From NCBI RefSeq assembly GCF_002240225.1, contig NZ_CP022584.1, positions 434,001-498,000 of the forward strand: DNA of 64,000 nt, in the 5' to 3' direction. This DNA comes from Paenibacillus physcomitrellae. GTDB lineage: Bacteria > Bacillota > Bacilli > Paenibacillales > Paenibacillaceae. The notes beneath the pieces are model-generated. The model was not told the DNA's origin. It ran no database searches and saw only the letters and a program-made list of their open reading frames with translations. The position numbers and the translations under genes are program-made. How positions within the stretch are numbered: the stretch's first letter is position 1; each line of letters starts with the position of its first letter. Below, piece by piece: positions 26,246 to 34,854 of the stretch.

Positions 26246-27385
26246 ATGAAGGCTGTTACCTATCAAGGCAAGCGGAAGATGGAAGTTAAGGAAGTAAGAG
26301 ACCCTAAGCTGGAAACGAAACAGGATGTACTGGTTCGGATTACAAGTACGGCTATTTGCGGATCGGATCTTCATATTTATAACGGGGAGATTCCCGGCAT
26401 GTACGATGATTATGTGGTAGGCCATGAACCGATGGGCATCATCGAAGAAGTGGGGCCTGAGGTTAGGCATGTGAAGAAAGGAGACCGCGTCATCATTCCG
26501 TTTAATGTGTCCTGCGGGGAATGTTTCTTCTGCAAGCATCAGATGGAGAGCCAATGCGACAATGCGAACGAAGCGAAAGATACGGGTGGCTATCTGGGGT
26601 ACTCCAACAGCTACGGCGGTTTTATGGGCGGACAAGCGGAGCTTCTGCGTGTGCCGTACGGCAACTTTATGCCATTTGTCATTCCGGAGAATGCAGAAAT
26701 GGAGGATGAGAAGCTGCTGTTCCTCTCGGACATACTGCCTACAGCTTATTGGAGCGTAATTAACGGGGGCGTTAAGCCGGGAGATACCGTTATTATTTTA
26801 GGCTGTGGACCGGTGGGTTTACTGGCTCAGAAATTTGCCTGGCAGAAAGGTGCGAAACGGGTTATTGCCATCGACCATGTCCCTTACCGGCTGGCGCATG
26901 CGAAACGGACCAACAACGTTGAGGTGTTTAACTTTGAAGAATACGGCGCCGATTTCTCTGATCATATCAAGGAAATCACCGGGGGCGGCGGAGATGTCGT
27001 GATTGACTGTGTAGGGCTGGATGCCAAGAAATCGATGATCGAAAAGATTGAAACAACGCTCAAGCTGCAGGGCGGATCTTTGTCCGCGTTTGAGCTGGCA
27101 GCCAAAGTGGTTCGCAAATTCGGCACCATCCAGGTCACCGGCGTTTACGGGCTTACTTATAACATGTTCCCGTTCGGCCATTTGTTCGAGCGCAACATTA
27201 CCATCAAGACCGGCCAAGCCCCTGTCATTCATTTGATTCCTGAGCTTTATCTGCAGATCAAGCATGGGAAAATAGATCCGACGGACATCATTACGCACCG
27301 CCTCGGTTTGGAACAGGCAGAACACGGCTACAGCATCTTCGACAACAAGGAAGAGGACTGCATCAAGGTCATATTAAAACCGTAA
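26246..27385 (+). CDS. Zinc-dependent alcohol dehydrogenase
   Basis: A 379-residue medium-chain dehydrogenase. Catalytic zinc ligands are in AICGSDLH and VVGHEPMG, structural zinc cysteines in CGECFFCKHQMESQC, and the Rossmann motif is GCGPVG. The acidic residue in AIDHVPYR after the second beta strand favours NAD over NADP. The long form resembles formaldehyde dehydrogenase-like/AdhB enzymes. ATG 26246 follows AAGGAGGAG, just downstream of the IS200-like element, which may affect its promoter. Substrate uncertain. Confidence 0.9.
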   Translation: MKAVTYQGKRKMEVKEVRDPKLETKQDVLVRITSTAICGSDLHIYNGEIPGMYDDYVVGHEPMGIIEEVGPEVRHVKKGDRVIIPFNVSCGECFFCKHQMESQCDNANEAKDTGGYLGYSNSYGGFMGGQAELLRVPYGNFMPFVIPENAEMEDEKLLFLSDILPTAYWSVINGGVKPGDTVIILGCGPVGLLAQKFAWQKGAKRVIAIDHVPYRLAHAKRTNNVEVFNFEEYGADFSDHIKEITGGGGDVVIDCVGLDAKKSMIEKIETTLKLQGGSLSAFELAAKVVRKFGTIQVTGVYGLTYNMFPFGHLFERNITIKTGQAPVIHLIPELYLQIKHGKIDPTDIITHRLGLEQAEHGYSIFDNKEEDCIKVILKP

Positions 27386-27420
27386 CCGTTAACCCTTTAG
27401 CGGGAACCAAACTTGGACAG

Positions 27421-27450
27421 GCCGCCTGGACGTTGTTCAGACGGCTTTTT
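27421..27450 (+). terminator. Terminator after the dehydrogenase
   Basis: GCCGCCTG and CAGACGGC pair with one mismatch, then TTTTT. Confidence 0.75.
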
Positions 27451-27622
27451 CTGTGCTGACTGACCTTGCGCCTGGATGGATCGAAGATTTCATATGTGCA
27501 GACCGTGACCGGGCATTCCGGCACAGCACCCCCACTTTAGGACTTATACCAAAATTGCCGTTTTTGAGTTATGATTGTATCCGTACCAAAAAAACATCAT
27601 CAATGCTGGAGCGGGATGTATT

Positions 27623-28264
27623 ATGGAAAATTACCCTGAGGAGTTTATTGACTGGTTAATTCAAACCATGCAGTTGAATGGCTACTCCATTCTGCTGGTT
27701 ACGATTCCTCTGGCGCTTATTCAATCCTTTATCGGCCTTTACCCGTTTGCTGCCCTCATCATGCTGAATATTTCGGCTATCGGCCTTGTAGAAGGGCTTC
27801 TGGTCAGCTGGGCAATGGGAACCCTGGGTACGATATTGGTCTATGTCGTCTGCGAGAAATTTCTATCAAACTGGATACAACGCAAGTGGCTCAGAAAGAT
27901 GAAACGTTATGAGAAATGGCAGAGGTATACGGAACGGTACGGAATCTGGACAATCATTCTGCTCCGCACCCTGCCCATTATGCCCAATAACCTGATTTGT
28001 TTAATGGCGTCTATTTCATCGCTAAGCTTCCGGAAATACTGCTGGTCCTCGGTGTGGGGTATGTTGTCTTATATCGGCCTGATTGGCGTGCTGGGAGCGG
28101 CGGTGCTGATGCCCGAAGTGAATGTAGGCTTGATCACCCTATTGTATGGTGGATTCTGCCTGCTTCTGCTGCTCATGTTTGTCTGCCAGGAAGTGCTGCT
28201 GGTGCGGCACAAAGGGAGGCAGGGGCGGGAGCAGGAGACTCCACCCTCTAATCCTTTGATGTAG
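27623..28264 (+). CDS. VTT-domain (TVP38/DedA-like) membrane protein
   Basis: A 213-residue membrane protein with about five helices. The family core is seen in FIGLYPFAALIMLN (re-entrant loop region) and TERYGIWTIILLRTLPIMPNN, with the arginine-proline pattern of the second re-entrant loop. DedA/VTT proteins flip undecaprenyl phosphate or phospholipids. ATG 27623 lies downstream of a weak GGAGCGGGA site. The next gene is 51 bases away on the same strand. Confidence 0.82.
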   Translation: MENYPEEFIDWLIQTMQLNGYSILLVTIPLALIQSFIGLYPFAALIMLNISAIGLVEGLLVSWAMGTLGTILVYVVCEKFLSNWIQRKWLRKMKRYEKWQRYTERYGIWTIILLRTLPIMPNNLICLMASISSLSFRKYCWSSVWGMLSYIGLIGVLGAAVLMPEVNVGLITLLYGGFCLLLLLMFVCQEVLLVRHKGRQGREQETPPSNPLM

Positions 28265-28315
28265 TGATGGAGTCCATAACTCTAGTTAATTGCAAGCAGA
28301 AAGCGGGGAGTTCTT

Positions 28316-29224
28316 ATGAACAAAAATCAACTCGGAACATCGGATTTGCTCGTATCTGAAATCGGGTTTGGCTGCATGACCATCGGAACCGAAGAACAGA
28401 CAGGTGTCAGACTTATTCATGAAGCGCTGGACCGCGGCATCAATCTGCTGGATACGGCGGATCTGTATGACAGCGGCCGCAACGAGGAAATCGTTGGTTT
28501 GGCCTTGAAAGGACGCCGTCAGGACGTCATTCTGGCGACCAAGGTTGGCAACCGGCGGATTCCCGACCATGAGGGCTGGGTCTGGGACGCTTCCAAAGCC
28601 TATATTCTATCGGCTGTTAAAGAAAGTCTGCGCCGGCTGCAGACCGATTATATCGACCTTTATCAGCTGCATGGAGGCACGCTGGATGACCCGATCGATG
28701 AGACGATAGAAGCTTTTGAGCAGTTGAAAAAGGAAGGGCTTATTCGGCACTATGGCATTTCCTCGATTCGTCCAAACGTTATTCGGGAATACGTATCACG
28801 TTCTTCGATCGTCAGCGTCATGAACCAGTATAGCATTTTGGACCGGCGCGCCGAGGAAGAGGTCCTTCCGCTGCTCGAGAAGAACGGCATTAGCGTTATT
28901 GCCCGCGGTCCGGTAGCCAGCGGCAATCTGGCCGATGGAGGCGAACAGAAAGCGGCCAAAGGTTATTTGGACTACAACGAGTCCGAGCTATTGGAGATTC
29001 GCAGCAAATTGGCGCAGGTGGCGGCCGGCACCTGCACGCTTAGCCAGCTGGCGATTCGCTACAGCCTGGCTGCACCGGCTGTGGCTTCGGCGATTGCTGG
29101 AGCAAGTTCTCTCAAGCAGCTTGATGAGAATGTAGGTGCATCCGCTATTCCTCCGCTGAGCGATAAGGTGCTTGGGCAAATTCGGCAGATCAGCCGCGCG
29201 AACCGTTATACGCAGCATCGGTGA
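28316..29224 (+). CDS. Aldo/keto reductase
   Basis: A 302-residue NADPH-dependent oxidoreductase with the catalytic tetrad visible: Asp and Tyr in LLDTADLYDSGRNE, Lys in ATKVGNR and His in YQLHGG. The C-terminal IAGASSLKQLDEN is the phosphate-binding segment for NADPH. ATG 28316 follows GCGGGGAG. Substrate not deducible. Confidence 0.93.
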   Translation: MNKNQLGTSDLLVSEIGFGCMTIGTEEQTGVRLIHEALDRGINLLDTADLYDSGRNEEIVGLALKGRRQDVILATKVGNRRIPDHEGWVWDASKAYILSAVKESLRRLQTDYIDLYQLHGGTLDDPIDETIEAFEQLKKEGLIRHYGISSIRPNVIREYVSRSSIVSVMNQYSILDRRAEEEVLPLLEKNGISVIARGPVASGNLADGGEQKAAKGYLDYNESELLEIRSKLAQVAAGTCTLSQLAIRYSLAAPAVASAIAGASSLKQLDENVGASAIPPLSDKVLGQIRQISRANRYTQHR

Positions 29225-29249
29225 TGTATTATTACTCGCATATTCAAAC

Positions 29250-29277
29250 CGGATCCTATCGAGGGTCCGTTTTTTTT
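29250..29277 (+). terminator. Terminator after the aldo/keto reductase
   Basis: CGGATCC and GGGTCCG arms (one G-T pair), then eight T. The T-run overlaps the first Pho-box repeat of the next gene. Confidence 0.8.
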
Positions 29278-29311
29278 ACACGATTTCACACAATTTTACA
29301 TGATTTATACA
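29275..29311 (+). promoter_or_regulatory. Pho box (PhoP-binding repeats)
   Basis: Four TT(A/C/T)ACA-type repeats on one face of the helix: TTTACA at 29275, TTCACA at 29285, TTTACA at 29295 and TATACA at 29306, with spacing 10, 10 and 11. This is the known Bacillus PhoP~P box layout. A possible -10, TATTAAT, follows at 29315, and another candidate, TATGCT, at 29332. Confidence 0.75.
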
Positions 29312-29381
29312 TTCTATTAATCTAGCTGAGGTATGCTACTTTTTGGAAATGTTATTCTATCTAAAATTAGGAGGGCATTCA

Positions 29382-30650
29382 ATGAAGTTAGCAAAAAGCA
29401 GCATGAAGAAAACAGCGGTGGTCGCAGCCGCAACAGTTCTGGCGGCAACAGGTTTCGTGATCCCTAAAGCATCCGAAAACGTTCAAGCCGACACCCCTAA
29501 AACGAAAAACGTCATTTTATTCGTTGGCGACGGCATGGGCACAGCTCAGCGAAACGCGATTCGTCTGGCAACAGTTGGCGAGACAGGCAAGCTGGCTATG
29601 GATGATATGCCTTACAGCGGTCTCATTCATACTAGCTCAACGGTTCCGGTTACGGATTCCGCTGCTGCTGCTACAGCCTACGCAAGCGGGGTTAAAACTT
29701 ATAACGGAGCTATCGGTGTAGATGAACACAAACAATCCGTGAAAGCGATCATGGAATATGCGAAAGATGCCGGCTTATCTACGGGTGTAGTAACAACCAG
29801 CCAGGTAACGGACGCAACGGGCGCCGCATTTGGTTCCCATGTAGAGGATCGTTCGGCACAAAGCGATATTGCAGAGCAATATCTGAATGACAGCAAGCTT
29901 GATGTCATTCTTGGCGGCGGCGAAGATTTCTGGTTCCCTGCGGGAGAACAGGGAGCTTTCCCAGACGAGCCTGCTGAAGATCCATCTGAGAAAAGCAAAG
30001 GTACAAAAGGCAATCTGGTCGAGAAAGCCAAACAGCTCGGCTACTCCTATGTAACGAGCAAATCCGAGCTGGAGCAGGCAACCAGCAGCAAGCTGCTTGG
30101 ATTGTTTGCCAATGAAGAAATGTTCCAGCAGCGTGAAGAAGGCAAGGGCGATCTTTACAACCCTGTGGTGCCGCTGGCGGATATGACCAAGAAAGCAATC
30201 GATACTCTTGCTAAAAATGATAAAGGGTTCTTCCTGATGGTAGAAGAGGAAGCAACCGACGAGATGGCTCACAATAACAATGCCGCACTGACGATTAAAG
30301 CCGGCCAGGAGCTGGACAAATCGGTTCAGGTAGCGAAAGACTTTGCTAAACAAAACCCGGATACGCTGGTGCTTGTACTGGCTGACCATGAAACCGGCGG
30401 ATTCTCGATTGAACCGGTTGAAGATACCGAGGATGAATCCGGTGACGGCATTTCGAAGGAAGACGGTCCTTTTGCCATTAAAGGCTCCGACCAGCAGTTT
30501 ATGGTGGACTGGACGACTTCCGGACATACAGCGGTAGACGTACCTGTTACAGCTATGGGTAAAAACTCGGTTCTCTTCTCAGGCATGTTCGAGAATACCG
30601 AAGTTTATAACAAGCTGATGCTCGTTATGGGACTTGGAAACAAGAAATAA
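29382..30650 (+). CDS. Secreted alkaline phosphatase
   Basis: A 422-residue PhoA-family phosphatase. The signal peptide spans about residues 1-36 with cleavage near NVQA-DTP. The metal-binding VGDGMG, catalytic serine in TDSAAAATAYASG, and metal ligands in ADHETGG and SGHTAVDVP are all present. It frees phosphate from organic esters outside the cell. ATG 29382 follows TAGGAGGG; an in-frame upstream ATG at 29343 lacks a site. The Pho box upstream means induction under phosphate limitation. Confidence 0.95.
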   Translation: MKLAKSSMKKTAVVAAATVLAATGFVIPKASENVQADTPKTKNVILFVGDGMGTAQRNAIRLATVGETGKLAMDDMPYSGLIHTSSTVPVTDSAAAATAYASGVKTYNGAIGVDEHKQSVKAIMEYAKDAGLSTGVVTTSQVTDATGAAFGSHVEDRSAQSDIAEQYLNDSKLDVILGGGEDFWFPAGEQGAFPDEPAEDPSEKSKGTKGNLVEKAKQLGYSYVTSKSELEQATSSKLLGLFANEEMFQQREEGKGDLYNPVVPLADMTKKAIDTLAKNDKGFFLMVEEEATDEMAHNNNAALTIKAGQELDKSVQVAKDFAKQNPDTLVLVLADHETGGFSIEPVEDTEDESGDGISKEDGPFAIKGSDQQFMVDWTTSGHTAVDVPVTAMGKNSVLFSGMFENTEVYNKLMLVMGLGNKK

Positions 30651-30667
30651 TTCGAAGCTTGAACTGG

Positions 30668-30697
30668 AGGCCTATCCGATCGCGGATGGGCCTTTTT
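30668..30697 (+). terminator. Terminator after the alkaline phosphatase
   Basis: AGGCC-ATCCG and CGGAT-GGCCT arms with a single unpaired base on each side, then TTTTT. Confidence 0.82.
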
Positions 30698-30779
30698 AGT
30701 TTGTTCCAACCATCGATGGATAACACGGGCTCACCAGACAGCGTGTCCTGGAATACTCATATAGTTGAGGTGATGAGTC

Positions 30780-31874
30780 GTGATCCAGATCAGTTTATGT
30801 ATGATTGTCAGAAATGAAGAAGATACCATTGGCCGCTGCCTGGCTTCTGTGCACGATTTGGTAGAGGAGATCAATATCGTGGATACCGGCTCCACCGATC
30901 GAACCAAAGAAGTCGTAAGCCGGTTCACGGATCGGGTTTATGATTTCGAATGGATCCAAGATTTTGCAGCTGCCCGGAATTATGCCTTCAGCAAAGCAAC
31001 ACAACCCTATATTTTATGGCTGGATGCGGATGATGTGCTGCAAAAGGACGATCGCAAGAAATTAGCCGAGTTAAAACAAACGCTGGACCCTTCGATAGAT
31101 TCTGTGACGATGAAATATGACCTTGTCTTCGATGAATTCGGGAACGTGATTTCAAGTTTGCGCCGCAACCGACTTGTAAAGAAAGCAAACAGATTTAAAT
31201 GGATCGGTCCTGTCCACGAGTATTTAGAGGTAGGGGGCTATATTTATGATAGTGAAATATCCGTAACGCACAGCAGCCTCCATCATGACAGCGACCGAAA
31301 CCTGAACATTTACGAAGCACGGGAACAGGCGGGGGAGGATTTTTCTCCGAGGGATTTATATTATTTCGCAAATGAGCTGTTTGATCATGGGAAATACGAG
31401 AGGGCTGTTGCCTATTATCATCGTTTCTTGGCTACCGGTCTTGGCTGGGTGGAGGACAATATCGCGGCCTGCGGAAAGCTTGCGGATGCTTATACGCATT
31501 TGGGCCATAAAGAGAAGGTTCTTGAATCCACGCTTCGAACGCTGCAATACAGCAGTCCGAGGCCTGAAGCCTGCTGTCGGCTCGGATATTATTTCCTGAA
31601 TGAACAGGACTACCGCTCTGCCGTCTTTTGGTATGAACTTGCTACTCAAATCAAACCGCCCGCGGGCCATTTGGGGCTAACTCATGAAGCCTGCTCAACG
31701 TGGCTTCCCCATCTGCAGCTTTGTGTATGTTATGACCGTCTAGGGCTTCATAGGCTGGCTTACAGGCATAACGAGCAGGCACTTGCCTACAGACCGGCTG
31801 ATAAGAGGATGCTGCAGAACAAGAACTATTTTGAAACGGTACTGGGCATCTCCGGAGATCAAGAGCAGGACTAA
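30780..31874 (+). CDS. GT2-family glycosyltransferase with TPR region
   Basis: A 364-residue cytoplasmic enzyme. The GT-A domain (residues 1-210) starts SLCMIVRNEEDTIGRCL, with DTGSTDRT and the DxD-like metal motif LDADD. Residues 210-345 are TPR-like helices (ALAYRPADK at the end). This domain pair occurs in SunS-type and protein O-glycosyltransferases. GTG 30780 follows TTGAGGTG. The next large gene on the strand encodes a collagen-like protein rich in GPT/GAT triplets, a known kind of O-glycosylated substrate; enzyme-substrate pairing is inferred. Confidence 0.88.
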   Translation: MIQISLCMIVRNEEDTIGRCLASVHDLVEEINIVDTGSTDRTKEVVSRFTDRVYDFEWIQDFAAARNYAFSKATQPYILWLDADDVLQKDDRKKLAELKQTLDPSIDSVTMKYDLVFDEFGNVISSLRRNRLVKKANRFKWIGPVHEYLEVGGYIYDSEISVTHSSLHHDSDRNLNIYEAREQAGEDFSPRDLYYFANELFDHGKYERAVAYYHRFLATGLGWVEDNIAACGKLADAYTHLGHKEKVLESTLRTLQYSSPRPEACCRLGYYFLNEQDYRSAVFWYELATQIKPPAGHLGLTHEACSTWLPHLQLCVCYDRLGLHRLAYRHNEQALAYRPADKRMLQNKNYFETVLGISGDQEQD

Positions 31875-31972
31875 GGCTGTATACGAAAAAGTAGATGAAA
31901 TAGAAATAGACTGTATGGCACATGCACATATTCATTGCGCAAACCCGGTTGATCCGAAAGGAGACGGCGTTT

Positions 31973-32077
31973 ATGCTTCTTTGTTATATTCTTGTCCTAG
32001 AAAATAGGCGGCACATCTCCTTGGCTGCCCAAGCTCTTTGCCTGGCTACGAATATATTAATTACACAACAAGACTAA
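31973..32077 (+). CDS. Possible 34-residue small ORF
   Basis: ATG 31973 lies ten bases after a good AAAGGAG and the frame reads 34 codons to TAA at 32075. The product begins MLLCYILVLENRRH and has no known relative that I recognise. It lies between the glycosyltransferase and the collagen-like gene. It may be only chance; the rest of 31875-32125 shows no other gene. Confidence 0.3.
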   Translation: MLLCYILVLENRRHISLAAQALCLATNILITQQD

Positions 32078-32113
32078 GTTCAGAGGGTGAACATCCTTTA
32101 ATTTTGATGTTAG

Positions 32114-33631
<1,518 letters not shown>

Positions 33632-33714
33632 TGCGCAGGACGTTAAAATCCGGTTTGATTCTCAATCACACCGATCATGCGAACGGCTAGAGCGTTATTG
33701 TTCCTTTTTTACGA

Positions 33715-33746
33715 AGGATTCTCCGTATATGAAGAGTCCTTTTTTT
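33715..33746 (+). terminator. Terminator after the collagen-like gene
   Basis: AGGATTCT and AGAGTCCT arms (one G-T pair), then seven T reaching the edge of the convergent AraC gene. Confidence 0.75.
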
Positions 33747-34608
33747 ATGGCCGGGCTTGAGGGGTCTTGCGATATTGACTTGGTGTCATGCCGTAGAAAG
33801 AACTGAAATGTCTGGAAAAAGGATGGATCGAGCCGTAGCCCAGCTTCTCGGCAATCAAGGTCACGCTCATTTCGCTTTCAAGCAGCAGGTTGGCCGCTTT
33901 CTTCATGAGCAGATTATGCTGGTAAGCTTTCGGGGTGAGTCCGGTTTCCCGCAGAAACAGCTCATGAAAATAAGTCCGCTTTAATCCGCAGCTTCTGGAC
34001 CACTCGGCAACGGAATTCCGGCGTTCGGGGGAGGCGTGAAGCTGCTGCAGAAACCGAACAATCCGGTAATCGGTCGGCTGTCGGGTTTGAAGGACGTTAA
34101 ACCAGGACAACAGCCAGCCGTAAAAATAACTGTTCACCGCCTCCTGGCGGTATAATTCCAGCTCATCAAAGAAACGGGCCACCTGAATAAAGCCGTCATA
34201 GAGATGGGGATAGGCGCGCAGTGAATAAACCTTCGGCAGAAGCGTGAGCTCCTCGCAGTTCTCCTCCGGTGATAGCTCATCCAGATGAAACGGCTGCGGC
34301 GCATAAATAATGGTCCGGCTGTAAGGAGCCTGCTCCGGACGTTCCCACAAATCACAATAAAGATTGTAAGAGGATAAGGGGCGTTCGGGTGAAATGTGAA
34401 AAGCATGCGGCTGGCCTGGACGCAGAAAGATCAGCGTGCCCCGTTCAATCGGATAACGAATCCCGTCGATCTCCATTTCGCCAGGACCCTCCGTAAACAA
34501 ATGAAAAGCGTATACGCTGCACACCCGCAGCTTCTCATTGCTGCTGCCATCGTATAAATATTTCATGGAGTCGCCTACATAAGGACGAATATCGGATATA
34601 CGTTTCAT
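33745..34608 (-). CDS. AraC-family regulator with cupin domain (GH95 neighbour)
   Basis: A 287-residue regulator. The N-terminal cupin-like sensor (GEMEIDGIRYPIERGTLIFLRPGQPH) binds a small sugar in this family. The C-terminal double helix-turn-helix runs from SVAEWSRSCGLKRTYFHELF to YGSIHPFSRHFSSFYGMTPSQYR. ATG 34608 follows AAGGAGC on the minus strand; an in-frame upstream start is unsupported. It is divergent from the GH95 gene, its obvious target. Confidence 0.92.
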   Translation of the reverse strand: MKRISDIRPYVGDSMKYLYDGSSNEKLRVCSVYAFHLFTEGPGEMEIDGIRYPIERGTLIFLRPGQPHAFHISPERPLSSYNLYCDLWERPEQAPYSRTIIYAPQPFHLDELSPEENCEELTLLPKVYSLRAYPHLYDGFIQVARFFDELELYRQEAVNSYFYGWLLSWFNVLQTRQPTDYRIVRFLQQLHASPERRNSVAEWSRSCGLKRTYFHELFLRETGLTPKAYQHNLLMKKAANLLLESEMSVTLIAEKLGYGSIHPFSRHFSSFYGMTPSQYRKTPQARP

Positions 34609-34673
34609 GTTCCAAGCTCCTTCGTTATTCCCGGAATCGGATTGAATTACCGGACAATTCGTCAAATGATTGA

Positions 34674-34709
34674 ATCATCCTGCAAAGACAATATCCTGCT
34701 TAGGATGAT
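34674..34709. promoter_or_regulatory. Inverted repeat in the araC/GH95 divergent region
   Basis: ATCATCCT (34674-34681) and AGGATGAT (34702-34709) face each other across 20 bases. It is a candidate binding site for the adjacent AraC regulator. Confidence 0.4.
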
Positions 34710-34854
34710 ACGATAAATGCACCGTTAATGGAAAGAGGCAGGCATGCAGAGCGGATCATTTCGCAAGTTTAGAAAGTTTAGCAAGTCTCTTTGAATGCGC
34801 TTTCCCTATATGAATGCAGATAAACTCATTTTGAATAGAAAGAAGGAACTCTCC

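Noticed and set aside
30758..30766. SigmaK-like -10 (CATATAGTT) before the glycosyltransferase
   Set aside because: It is too close to the ribosome binding site and start to leave a workable leader, and the last base deviates from consensus.
31783..32007. A 74-codon frame overlapping the end of the glycosyltransferase gene
   Set aside because: It starts inside the real gene in another frame, with no ribosome binding site or recognisable content.
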